This document shows, one piece after another, positions 1-6,362 of a stretch of 11,620 bases of DNA (positions are counted from its first letter, which is position 1; each line of letters starts with the position of its first letter). The position numbers and the translations under genes were made by a program. The stretch is from Tannerella sp. GTDB taxonomy: Bacteria > Bacteroidota > Bacteroidia > Bacteroidales > Tannerellaceae. The stretch is from positions 1 to 11,620 of the forward strand of contig JAITPH010000178.1 in NCBI GenBank assembly GCA_031289515.1, read 5' to 3'. Below the pieces are notes generated by a model, which saw only the letters and a program-made list of their open reading frames with translations, was not told where the DNA came from and did no database searches.

Positions 1-9
1 CCCCCCCCC
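1..9. repeat. Homopolymeric C tract (G on the coding strand)
   Basis: Nine C in a row open the window and the tract may extend further left. On the minus strand it reads as G9 inside the truncated reading frame that starts at 86. No other G or C run of this length was noticed in the window. Confidence 0.85.
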
Positions 10-86
10 GCAAGAATCGTGCCAATCTCCACATTTTGAATGTTAAAAATAGTTATACTTTTCGTATTTTCAGAGAAATTTGTCAT
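1..86 (-). CDS. 5' end of a leftward gene, truncated by the window edge
   Basis: Reading leftward from an ATG at 86-84 there are 28 complete stop-free codons before the window ends. The protein begins MTNFSENTKSITIFN and continues to a short Gly run encoded by the G tract at 9-1. A strong Bacteroidetes-type promoter lies about 32-60 nt upstream (118-147), which would give a leader of about 25 nt, and this is the main support for a real gene. I do not recognise the protein from this fragment. It has no obvious signal peptide in the visible part. The homopolymeric G tract starting in codon 26 is unusual and could shift the frame if its length varies. The alternative is a non-coding leader, or an artefact of a sequence edge at the poly-C run. 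Confidence 0.55.
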   Translation of the reverse strand, partial: MTNFSENTKSITIFNIQNVEIGTILAGG

Positions 87-117
87 AGTGTTTGTCTTTT
101 TTGTTTCAAAACTGCGG

Positions 118-147
118 CAAATATAGCAATAAAAATCAAATCGACAA
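118..147 (-). promoter_or_regulatory. Bacteroidetes-type promoter for the truncated leftward gene
   Basis: On the minus strand there is a -33 TTG (147-145), a 19-nt spacer and a -7 box TATATTTG (125-118) that matches TAnnTTTG. Transcription would start near 111, about 25 nt before the ATG at 86. Spacing and both boxes match the published Bacteroides consensus. The sequence upstream of it (148-230) is very AT-rich, with T-runs at about 155-163 and 191-199. Confidence 0.7.
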
Positions 148-235
148 AAATAAATATTTTTTTTAGCCGAATCTTTTTCGAGGCGCAATATTTTTTTTCG
201 AAATGATATTATATGCAGGTTTTTCTCGAAAGGTC

Positions 236-358
236 ATTCCGTCATGGCTTCGTTCCTTATAATGACGAAAGGGTGTCATGTCGACCGGAGCGGAGACATC
301 TGCTATCCGACACACGAGATGTCTCCACTACGCTGCGCTTCGGTCGACATGACGGAAT
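236..358. repeat. Palindromic element, second family (GTCATGTCGACCG arms)
   Basis: Nested inverted arms are visible. ATTCCGTCATG (236-246) pairs with 348-358, GTCATGTCGACCG (275-287) pairs with 341-353, and GGAGACATCT (292-301) pairs with 317-326. The two inner stems are separated by unequal bulges (288-291 against 327-340) and close on a 15-nt loop (302-316). The outer arm overlaps the inner one on the right side, so the foldings are alternatives. It does not share its core with the palindrome at 366-435. It looks like a small non-coding interspersed element. No protein-coding capacity is convincing here. Confidence 0.7.
247..267. repeat. Isolated half-arm of the CGTCATTGCGAGG palindrome family
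   Basis: The 21 bases begin GCTTCGTTCC and end in TTATAATGACG. They match the right arm of the palindrome at 409-435, except that CTCGC is replaced by TTATA. The same TTATA variant occurs in the right arm at 11392-11419 and near 11601-11608. The stretch sits inside the second palindrome family, so one element probably inserted into, or recombined with, the other. Confidence 0.6.
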
Positions 359-365
359 AGGGTAA

Positions 366-435
366 CCGTCATTGCGAGGAACGAAGCAATCCGGCGCCCT
401 GTATACCTGGATTGCTTCGTTCCTCGCAATGACGG
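366..435. repeat. Palindromic repeat family A, copy 1 (perfect 27-bp arms)
   Basis: The left arm 366-392 begins CCGTCATTGCGAGG. The right arm 409-435 is its perfect 27-base reverse complement. The 16-nt loop 393-408 contains GCGCCCTGTATA, which is also conserved in the copy at 11456-11527. The element lies downstream of ackA, on the 3' side of the leftward operon, but it has no clear U-tract as a terminator would. Stop-free translations across it give low-complexity peptides that should not be annotated as genes. It resembles a REP/MITE-type interspersed palindrome, and no transposase is present in the window. Confidence 0.88.
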
Positions 436-575
436 CAAGCGCAGACGTTTTCCTTCGTCATTCTTCCTCTTTGCTAAACTTGGTTTAGTAACTTTCTCGC
501 AATGACGGCAAGCGCAACGTTTTCCTTCGTCATTCTTTTTGCTATACTCGTTTAATAATTTCCTCGCAAAGACGG
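423..575. repeat. Imperfect tandem repeat of about 70 nt following palindrome copy 1
   Basis: CTCGCAATGACGG occurs at 423-435 and 496-508, and as CTCGCAAAGACGG at 563-575, giving periods of 73 and 67 nt. Between the markers both units contain CAAGCGCA, then CGTTTTCCTTCGTCATTCTT, then GCTAAAC or GCTATAC. Unit 1 contains a small perfect hairpin, CTAAAC-TTG-GTTTAG (474-488), which is degenerate in unit 2. The first marker is also the end of the palindrome's right arm, so the palindrome and this tail form one composite element. The tail is also found, with one tail unit visible, at the right end of the window (11528-11608). Confidence 0.75.
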
Positions 576-579
576 ATAC

Positions 580-597
580 TTGAAAAATAATTTTCAA
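580..597 (-). terminator. Weak AT-rich hairpin just after ackA, possible terminator
   Basis: TTGAAAAATAATTTTCAA forms a 7-bp stem with a 4-nt loop, 3 nt beyond the ackA stop codon in the direction of transcription. The stem has only one G-C pair and there is no long U-tract after it, so termination here is a guess from position. The palindrome at 366-435 is another possible end point for the transcript. Confidence 0.25.
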
Positions 598-600
598 CTT

Positions 601-1806
601 TCAACTACTTGAAGACAACAAAGCAACCGTATCGCTCGCTATCATGTATTCCTCGTCGGTCGGGACTACCATGACTGCGACCTTGCTTTCCGGCTTGCTC
701 AATACTATCTCGCGTCCGCGTTCGTTCCGGTTTTTTTCCTCATCGAAGACGATACCCATAAACTCCATGTCTCTGCAAACGTCGGCGCGCGTAGTCCACT
801 GATTCTCGCCTACTCCTCCTGTAAATACAAGAATGTCTATACCTCCCAGCGCCGCTGCGTAAGAGCCTATATACTTTTTCAAGCGGTAGTTATACATGTC
901 GAGGGCGAGTTTAGCGCGTTTATTGCCGTCTTGGATAGCTTTTTCGAGGTCGCGCATGTCCGACGATACCTCCGAGAAGCCCGCCACGCCGCTTTTCTTG
1001 TTCAGGAAGTCGGACAGTTTGTCGGCGTCGAACTTTTCCTTTTGCATGATATAGACAAGCGCGCCCGCATCAACGTCGCCGCTTCGCGTACCCATGATAA
1101 GCCCTTCGACAGGCGTCAGTCCCATTGAGGTATCAACCGAGACGCCGTCTTTTATTGCCGTAATCGAGACGCCGTTGCCGATATGAGCCGTGACGATGCG
1201 CTGTTTCTCGTAAGGGACGCCAAGAATCTCGCAAGCGCGACGCGACACGTACCGGTGGCTTGTACCGTGAAAACCGTAGCGACGGACGCCGTATTTCCTG
1301 TAAACATCGTACGGAAGCGCATAGAAATAAGCATAGTCGGGCATGGTCTGATGAAAAGCCGTGTCGAAAACTCCAACCTGCGGAGTATCGGGCATTATCT
1401 TCGTCATCGCCGATATTCCTTCGAGGTTTGCCGGATTATGAAGAGGCGCCAGATCGGAACATTCGACCATCTTGTCTATTACTTCCCTGTCTATAAGCAC
1501 GCTCGAAGCGAATTTCTCGCCTCCGTGAACTACGCGGTGTCCTATCGCGTCTATTTCGCCGTAACTCTTTATACATCCGTATTTATCGTCGGTCAGGATA
1601 CTGAGGATGAACGATATGCCTTCTTCGTGATTCGGTATGTCCCTTTCCAATACGACTTTCTCGCCTGTCCGGTCGGTAAATTTAAGGAACGAGCCGTCGA
1701 TACCGACCTTTTCTATTCCGCCCTGAGCCATCACTTCGCCCGAAGTCATGTCGAACAGTTTGTACTTGATGGAACTGCTTCCGCAATTCAAAACTAATGT
1801 CTTCAC
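601..1806 (-). CDS. ackA: Acetate kinase
   Basis: This cytoplasmic enzyme converts acetyl phosphate and ADP to acetate and ATP, the substrate-level phosphorylation step of acetate fermentation. The 401-aa length is normal for AckA. The N-terminal phosphate-binding segment VLNCGSSSIKY (5-15) opens the ASKHA fold. GHRVVHGG (89-96, Arg91), FDTAFH (147-152, Asp148), GFHGTSH (178-184, His180), GTRSGD (239-244, Arg241) and TDEEYMIA (383-390, Glu385) match the catalytic and nucleotide-binding signatures. The ATG at 1806 is chosen because the motif at residue 7 follows immediately. It is the last gene of the leftward unit, 18 nt after pta, with no recognisable promoter of its own in the gap. Pta and AckA act in sequence, so co-transcription fits. 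The identification is secure. Confidence 0.98.
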   Translation of the reverse strand: MKTLVLNCGSSSIKYKLFDMTSGEVMAQGGIEKVGIDGSFLKFTDRTGEKVVLERDIPNHEEGISFILSILTDDKYGCIKSYGEIDAIGHRVVHGGEKFASSVLIDREVIDKMVECSDLAPLHNPANLEGISAMTKIMPDTPQVGVFDTAFHQTMPDYAYFYALPYDVYRKYGVRRYGFHGTSHRYVSRRACEILGVPYEKQRIVTAHIGNGVSITAIKDGVSVDTSMGLTPVEGLIMGTRSGDVDAGALVYIMQKEKFDADKLSDFLNKKSGVAGFSEVSSDMRDLEKAIQDGNKRAKLALDMYNYRLKKYIGSYAAALGGIDILVFTGGVGENQWTTRADVCRDMEFMGIVFDEEKNRNERGREIVLSKPESKVAVMVVPTDEEYMIASDTVALLSSSS

Positions 1807-1824
1807 TTTTATTTATCTTTTTGG

Positions 1825-2838
1825 TTATTTTATGTTTTTGAGTCCGATAGCCTGATTCGCTGCTATTGCTACCATTTTATATATGTCGTCGACGGAGCAG
1901 CCTCTCGAAAGGTCGTTCACCGGCGCAGCCATGCCCTGAAGGACAGGCCCGACAGCCTCCGCGCCTGCAAGACGCTGAACTAACTTGTAACTGATATTAC
2001 CGACTTCGAGCGTAGGAAACACCAGCACGTTTGCCCTGCCCGCCACTTTGCTGTCCGGCGCTTTTTGGGCGGCTACCTTCGCCACAAGAGCGGCGTCAGC
2101 CTGCAATTCGCCGTCGATTTGCAGTTTGGGCGCCATCTCTCTGGCTATCCGCGTCGCTTCGACTACCTTATCTACCATCTCGTGCGAAGCGCTTCCCTTT
2201 GTAGAGAAGCTCAACATTGCCACTCGCGGCTCTATGCCTGCCAATACGCGGGCTGTATGCGCCGTCGATACCGCTATCTGGGCAAGTTCGTCGGCTGTCG
2301 GATTCGGCAATACGGCGCAGTCGGCAAAGATGAGTATTCCGTTGTCGCCATAATACTTGTCTTTCAAAAACATAAGAAAAGCGCCCGATACGCAACTTAT
2401 TCCGGGCATCGTCTTAATAATCTGCAAAGCCGGACGAAGCACGTTGCCGGTAGTGTTGCGCGCGCCTGCTATCTCGCCGTCGGCATCGCCCGACTTTATC
2501 ATAAGGCATGATAAATACAGGGGGTCTTCGACTAATGCAACCGCCTTTTCTTCCGTCAAGCCCTTCGACTTGCGCAACTGGTACAATAACTCGGCATAAG
2601 CCTGCTTCTTTTCATGGTTTTTCGGATTTATGACCGTAGCCTTTCCGATATTGCCAAGTCCGAGGCATGCCGCCAACGTGTTAATCTCATCAGGGTCTCC
2701 GAGCAGTATCACGTCTGCCGTTCTGTCGGCCACAAGGCGGTCGGCTGCCTGCAATGTTCTTTCTTCCGTTCCTTCCGGAAGCACTATGCGCTGTCTGTTT
2801 GCTTTAGCGCGCGAAATTATGTCTTCAATCAAGTTCAT
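1825..2838 (-). CDS. pta: Phosphate acetyltransferase
   Basis: This enzyme moves the acetyl group of acetyl-CoA onto phosphate, making acetyl phosphate for AckA. At 337 aa it is the short single-domain form (PTA_PTB fold), without the N-terminal regulatory domains of the long enterobacterial enzyme. Visible signatures are IVLPEGTEERTLQAA (18-32), SFSTKGSA (210-217), DGELQADAA (242-250), NVLVFPTLEVGNISYKL (270-286) and PVNDLSRG (306-313, with the conserved Arg312). The start at 2838 fits the family N-terminus. It lies 20 nt after the cdaA stop and 18 nt before ackA. The short gaps and the lack of a -7 box upstream suggest read-through from the folP promoter, although a weak internal promoter cannot be excluded by eye. 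Confidence 0.97.
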   Translation of the reverse strand: MNLIEDIISRAKANRQRIVLPEGTEERTLQAADRLVADRTADVILLGDPDEINTLAACLGLGNIGKATVINPKNHEKKQAYAELLYQLRKSKGLTEEKAVALVEDPLYLSCLMIKSGDADGEIAGARNTTGNVLRPALQIIKTMPGISCVSGAFLMFLKDKYYGDNGILIFADCAVLPNPTADELAQIAVSTAHTARVLAGIEPRVAMLSFSTKGSASHEMVDKVVEATRIAREMAPKLQIDGELQADAALVAKVAAQKAPDSKVAGRANVLVFPTLEVGNISYKLVQRLAGAEAVGPVLQGMAAPVNDLSRGCSVDDIYKMVAIAANQAIGLKNIK

Positions 2839-2858
2839 TTGTATAATATTTTTTGTGT

Positions 2859-3629
2859 TTATGTATTTTTTTCTCCGTATAGTATTCGCTGCAAGTCTTC
2901 CGCCGAGATGTCGATACTCAGTTTGCCGTTGTGCGCGACCGATATTGAGCCTCGTTCCTCCGAAACAATGATTACGAAAGCGTCCGTCTCGATCGACATG
3001 CCGAGACCGGAGCGGTGACGCAATCCCATCTCTTTGGGTATGACGACGTTATGAGCTACCGGCAGTATACATCCCGCCGCCTTAATCCTGTTGTCTACTA
3101 TTATCAAGGCGCCGTCGTGAAGCGGACTGTTCTTGAAAAATATGTTTTCTACCAGACGTGCGTTCACGTCGGCATTAAACATCTCGCCGGTCTGAATATA
3201 TGTCCGCAAATTGACTTCGCGCTGTATGACTATGAGCGCGCCGGTCTTGTTCCTTGCCAAGTTAATACATGCGAGCACAACAGGAGCAATGTATTTCTGC
3301 GAATCGTCGTCGGCGCTTTTTCTTGCAAACAGCTTGTAGAGGAATCGCCAGCCGCGATTCGAGCCGAGAGCTACGAGGAAGCGGCGAATCTCGTCCTGAA
3401 ACAGTATTACCAGCACGATGAAGCCTACGCTGATGATTTTATCAAGAATAGCGCCTATGAGCTTCATCTCCAGCACCTGCGAAACGAGTATCCATACGAT
3501 TATGATGGATACTACGCCGCTGAAAATGGCGATAGTGCCCGAACTTTTCATCAACTTGTATGTCTGATACATCAATAATGCTACCAAAACAATATCTATT
3601 GCATCTTTTATTCCAAACGAAACAAACAT
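2859..3629 (-). CDS. cdaA: Diadenylate cyclase, CdaA/DacA type (c-di-AMP synthase)
   Basis: This membrane-anchored DisA_N-domain enzyme condenses two ATP into cyclic di-AMP, a second messenger tied in other bacteria to potassium and osmolyte uptake and to cell-wall homeostasis. Three hydrophobic helices (about residues 9-27, 32-54 and 57-77) precede a short linker and the cyclase domain. The two active-site motifs are intact: DGA at 172-174 (in SPLHDGALIIV) and RHRSG at 204-208 (in GLRHRSGLGMS). The 256-aa length is typical of the Bacteroidetes family. It begins 4 nt after the folP stop. Unlike the well-known Firmicutes arrangement, no ybbR/cdaR regulator or glmM is adjacent. The product is placed with confidence; its regulation by neighbours is unknown. 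Confidence 0.95.
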   Translation of the reverse strand: MFVSFGIKDAIDIVLVALLMYQTYKLMKSSGTIAIFSGVVSIIIVWILVSQVLEMKLIGAILDKIISVGFIVLVILFQDEIRRFLVALGSNRGWRFLYKLFARKSADDDSQKYIAPVVLACINLARNKTGALIVIQREVNLRTYIQTGEMFNADVNARLVENIFFKNSPLHDGALIIVDNRIKAAGCILPVAHNVVIPKEMGLRHRSGLGMSIETDAFVIIVSEERGSISVAHNGKLSIDISAEDLQRILYGEKNT

Positions 3630-3633
3630 ATAA

Positions 3634-4476
3634 TCAATATTTTAATCTTTCTATAATCTTAACGGCATCCGTCGCCGCCCTGACATCGTGAACGCGGAGA
3701 ATATCCGCGCCGTTGAGCAGGGCAAAAGTATTAAGCGCCGTCGTGCCGTGCAAACTCTCTTCCGCCGTTACTGCCAGCGCACCGTATATCATACGCTTGC
3801 GCGAAATGCCGACTAACAGCGGACAGTCAAACATTGTCGAAAATTCCTTCAAATAACGCATAAGCTCGTAGTTTTGCTTCTCCGTCTTGCTAAAACCGAA
3901 TCCGGGGTCGATTATTATGTCGTTAACCCCCGCCTGCCGCAAAATATTCGCTTTCTCCGAAAAATATAACGCCACATCTTCGACAATATTGTTATAGTCG
4001 AAGTATTGATGCATCGTTTGAACAGAGCCGCGAATATGCGTCAATACGTAAGGAACGTTGAGCCGCGCAACGGTCTCAAACATTTTGCCGTCGATATCTC
4101 CGCCCGAAATATCGTTTATAACGGCAACTCCGTACTCCTCGACAGCACGGCAGGCAATATCCGCCCTGAAAGTATCAATCGACACGGGGATGTCGGGATA
4201 GCCGTCGCGCAAAATCCGCAACGCCGGCCGAACTCGCCGCCATTCCTCGTCTGCGCTCACTTCCCGCGCATTGGGGCGCGTCGAGAATCCGCCTACATCG
4301 ACGATAGCTCCGCCTTCGGAAATTATCGCTTCGATGCGCCTTGCAACTGCCTCTTCGCTCTGCATCCGGCTTTCGGCGTAAAACGAATCGGGCGTAACAT
4401 TGAGTATTCCCATCACAACAGGCGTATCCAACCGCATCAACTTGCCTCTCAAATTCAACATTTTTGTCTTCATCAT
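3634..4476 (-). CDS. folP: Dihydropteroate synthase
   Basis: This cytoplasmic TIM-barrel enzyme joins 7,8-dihydropterin pyrophosphate to p-aminobenzoate in folate synthesis and is the target of sulfonamides. Signatures in order are GILNVTPDSF (23-32), VGGFSTRPNA (61-70), SIDTF (99-103), NDISGG (121-126), HIRG (147-150), DPGFGFSKT (190-198), GISRKRM (223-229) and RVHDV (261-265). The usual Gly after STRP is Asn69 here. The 280-aa length is normal. The start may be the ATG at 4476, the adjacent 4473 or, less likely, 4461; the -7 box at 4510-4503 gives a leader of about 20 nt to the first. It is the promoter-proximal gene of the leftward unit and is divergent from murF. Confidence 0.96.
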   Translation of the reverse strand: MMKTKMLNLRGKLMRLDTPVVMGILNVTPDSFYAESRMQSEEAVARRIEAIISEGGAIVDVGGFSTRPNAREVSADEEWRRVRPALRILRDGYPDIPVSIDTFRADIACRAVEEYGVAVINDISGGDIDGKMFETVARLNVPYVLTHIRGSVQTMHQYFDYNNIVEDVALYFSEKANILRQAGVNDIIIDPGFGFSKTEKQNYELMRYLKEFSTMFDCPLLVGISRKRMIYGALAVTAEESLHGTTALNTFALLNGADILRVHDVRAATDAVKIIERLKY

Positions 4477-4502
4477 AAAAATAAAGGCTATATTTTGGTC
4501 TA

Positions 4503-4510
4503 CAAAAGTA
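4503..4510 (-). promoter_or_regulatory. -7 box for the folP-cdaA-pta-ackA unit
   Basis: The minus strand reads TACTTTTG, matching TAnnTTTG, 27 nt before the folP ATG at 4476. No TTG is found at the expected -33 distance, so this is a one-box match. It is the only such match in the divergent spacer facing left. Confidence 0.5.
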
Positions 4511-4531
4511 CGATAATAAGTTAATATAATT

Positions 4532-4539
4532 TACCTTTG
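4532..4539 (+). promoter_or_regulatory. -7 box for murF
   Basis: TACCTTTG matches TAnnTTTG and lies 22 nt before the murF ATG, which would leave a leader of about 15-20 nt. No good -33 TTG sits 19 nt upstream. The box is only 21 nt from the opposing folP -7 box, so the two promoters overlap in their upstream regions. Confidence 0.5.
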
Positions 4540-4561
4540 CGAGGCAAAAAAGTAAAATCGA

Positions 4562-5863
4562 ATGAATATTTACCAAATTTACGAGTTGTTCAGGCGCAAT
4601 CCGACAATCACGACCGATAGCCGTAAATGCCTGACAGGCTCTATGTTTTTCGCTCTCAAAGGCGATACTTTCGACGGCAATGTTTTCGCCGCAGACGCGC
4701 TGAACGGCGGTTGCGCCTGCGCCGTTATCGACGACGCGCGGCTCGCCGGAACGTTTCCGAACGGCGACGCGCGCATCATCTTAGTCGACGACGCCCTCGA
4801 AACGCTGCAACAACTTGCCGCGCTGCATCGCCGCTCGCTGAATCCCAAAGTGATAGCCGTCACCGGCACGAACGGCAAGACGACGACAAAAGAACTCATT
4901 GCCGCCGTTTTGTCCAAAAAATTCAATGTCTTATATACTCAAGGCAATCTGAACAATCACATAGGCGTGCCGCTCACGCTGCTGCAACTGACCGACAAAC
5001 ACGACATGGCGGTAATAGAAATGGGCGCGAATCATCCCGGCGAGATACGCGCGCTGGCAAACATAGCGCAGCCGGATTACGGAATCATAACCAATGTAGG
5101 ACGCGCGCATCTCGAAGGTTTCGGCTCGTTTGAAGGCGTGATAAACGCCAAATGCGAACTGTACGACTACCTGCGCAACGCTTCCGGAACAGTTTTTATC
5201 GACCGCGATAACGCCTATCTGATGCCGAAAGCCAGCCAAATCAGTACGGTAATGTACGGCGAAACAAGCGATGGCGACGCAAAGCCTTTTGTAGAGGGCA
5301 AAACGACGAGCCTTGCTCCGTACCTCAACTTCCGGTGGAACAGTCTTTACGACGTTAAAACCAATCTTATAGGCGATTATAACCTGAAAAACGCTCTCGC
5401 AGCCATCGCGACAGGGCTGTATTTCAATGTCGCGCCCGAAGAAATCAACCGCGCAATCGCCGAATACGAGCCGCGCAACAACCGCTCGCAACTCAAGGAA
5501 ACGGCATACAATCACCTCATCATAGACGCCTATAACGCAAATCCGACGAGTATGATTGCCGCGCTCGACAATTTCGGTTCGATGGACGTATCGCCGAAAG
5601 CTCTGATTATGGGCGACATGCTCGAATTGGGCGACAAAAGCCCCGAACTGCACCGGGAAATCGTGGAAGCAATCAAATCGAAAGGATTCAGCGAAGCGCT
5701 GTTTTGCGGTAAAATGTTTTCCGGCGCGGCAAAAAACTTCAAATGTTTCGATTCGGTGGAGAGCCTGAACGACTATCTCGAAGCAAATCCCCTGCGCGGA
5801 TACTATATACTTATCAAAGGCTCGCGCGGAATACGCCTCGAAAAGACTGTCGAAAAACTGTAA
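4562..5863 (+). CDS. murF: UDP-N-acetylmuramoyl-tripeptide--D-alanyl-D-alanine ligase
   Basis: This cytoplasmic ATP-dependent ligase adds D-Ala-D-Ala to UDP-MurNAc-tripeptide, completing the peptidoglycan pentapeptide precursor. The N-terminal substrate domain contains TTDSRKCLTGSMFFALKG (17-34). The central Mur ligase domain has the P-loop GTNGKTTTK (102-110, Lys106), NNHIGVPLTLL (131-141), EMGANHPGEI (153-162), NVGRAHLEGFGS (178-189) and AKCEL (196-200), whose Lys197 is at the usual carbamylated-lysine position. The C-terminal domain has DAYNANPTSM and GDMLELG. The 433-aa length is normal. It has its own promoter box and is followed by 118 nt before the next gene. It is separate here from other mur or division genes. 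The DSR and EMGANHPGEI signatures favour MurF over MurE or MurC. Confidence 0.97.
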   Translation: MNIYQIYELFRRNPTITTDSRKCLTGSMFFALKGDTFDGNVFAADALNGGCACAVIDDARLAGTFPNGDARIILVDDALETLQQLAALHRRSLNPKVIAVTGTNGKTTTKELIAAVLSKKFNVLYTQGNLNNHIGVPLTLLQLTDKHDMAVIEMGANHPGEIRALANIAQPDYGIITNVGRAHLEGFGSFEGVINAKCELYDYLRNASGTVFIDRDNAYLMPKASQISTVMYGETSDGDAKPFVEGKTTSLAPYLNFRWNSLYDVKTNLIGDYNLKNALAAIATGLYFNVAPEEINRAIAEYEPRNNRSQLKETAYNHLIIDAYNANPTSMIAALDNFGSMDVSPKALIMGDMLELGDKSPELHREIVEAIKSKGFSEALFCGKMFSGAAKNFKCFDSVESLNDYLEANPLRGYYILIKGSRGIRLEKTVEKL

Positions 5864-5870
5864 AAAAATG

Positions 5871-5898
5871 AAAAACAATTCCTTAATATGTTGTTTTT
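5871..5898 (+). terminator. Possible weak terminator after murF
   Basis: AAAAACAA (5871-5878) can pair with TTGTTTTT (5891-5898) across a 12-nt loop, ending in a T-run, 7 nt after the murF stop. The stem is almost all A-T. Its 3' arm includes the -33 TTG of the next promoter, so it may be coincidental. Confidence 0.3.
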
Positions 5899-5920
5899 TT
5901 ATGCTTTTTTTCTATCTTTG
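5891..5920 (+). promoter_or_regulatory. Bacteroidetes-type promoter for the three-gene unit
   Basis: A -33 TTG (5891-5893), a 19-nt spacer and a -7 TATCTTTG (5913-5920) match the Bacteroides consensus TTG-N19-TAnnTTTG. The expected start of transcription is near 5927, giving a leader of about 55 nt before the ATG at 5982. It separates the downstream three genes from murF. Confidence 0.7.
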
Positions 5921-5981
5921 CCGTCGATAGAGCCACAAAAAGGCAATAAAAGCGACATAAAAATTTAAAATAGAAGTAAAA

Positions 5982-6353
5982 ATGAAAGTGCCCGAAAAGT
6001 ACTATGACGAAGTTTTTGAATTTAAGGGATTGTGGGATGTACCGTCGAAATGCGGTCTTAAAATCCTGAAACACGGCGAAAAAACTCATCTGATAGTAAC
6101 GGAATTATATCAGGACAACCCCGGTACCTCCGTTACATACGCAGGCTATTCGCTGTTCAGGCAGATATGCGAAAGCAAGGGACTTCGCGAAAAAGACGTC
6201 GTATACCTCGAATGTAACCCGGATACAAATTCAAAACTGTCGTTCTATGATGAAGAATATTATCATGTAGTATTCCCGGAAACGGACGGAGGAAGCGGAA
6301 GACCTTCGTACGGCTTGCTTTCGCCGGATGATGTTAAACTCTTATTTTCCTGA
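5982..6353 (+). CDS. Conserved-looking protein of unknown function, 123 aa
   Basis: I do not recognise this protein. It is small, soluble-looking and acidic, with no signal peptide and no membrane helix. Three cysteines sit at about residues 24, 63 and 78, and aromatic residues are frequent (EEYYHVVFPE near residues 91-100). The pattern of a short strand-rich N-terminal half, HLIVTELY, then a helix SLFRQICESKG suggests a compact alpha/beta domain; that is inference. The start is supported by the promoter 62 nt upstream and A-rich AGTAAAA just before the ATG. It ends 9 nt before the acyltransferase gene and codon usage matches its neighbours, so it is very likely translated and co-transcribed. 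A role tied to the acyltransferase or the AMP-forming enzyme is plausible from position only. Confidence 0.85.
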   Translation: MKVPEKYYDEVFEFKGLWDVPSKCGLKILKHGEKTHLIVTELYQDNPGTSVTYAGYSLFRQICESKGLREKDVVYLECNPDTNSKLSFYDEEYYHVVFPETDGGSGRPSYGLLSPDDVKLLFS

Positions 6354-6362
6354 CCGACGGTT

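Noticed and set aside
366..435. Intrinsic terminator for ackA
   Set aside because: The 27-bp perfect stem is far longer than a normal terminator, has no U-tract and recurs elsewhere with a conserved loop, so it is better called a dispersed element, though it may still affect transcript ends.
361..575. CRISPR array
   Set aside because: The repeated blocks are long palindromes plus imperfect tails of about 70 nt, not short identical repeats with unique spacers, and no cas genes are present.
328..597. Leftward 89-codon reading frame downstream of ackA
   Set aside because: It lies entirely within palindromic and tandem repeats, its peptide simply mirrors the repeat units (two copies of a KNDEGKR-type stretch), and it has no promoter or family resemblance.
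4931..5878. 315-codon frame antisense to murF
   Set aside because: It is codon-aligned antisense of a clear MurF with all motifs present, and its predicted protein resembles no family I know.
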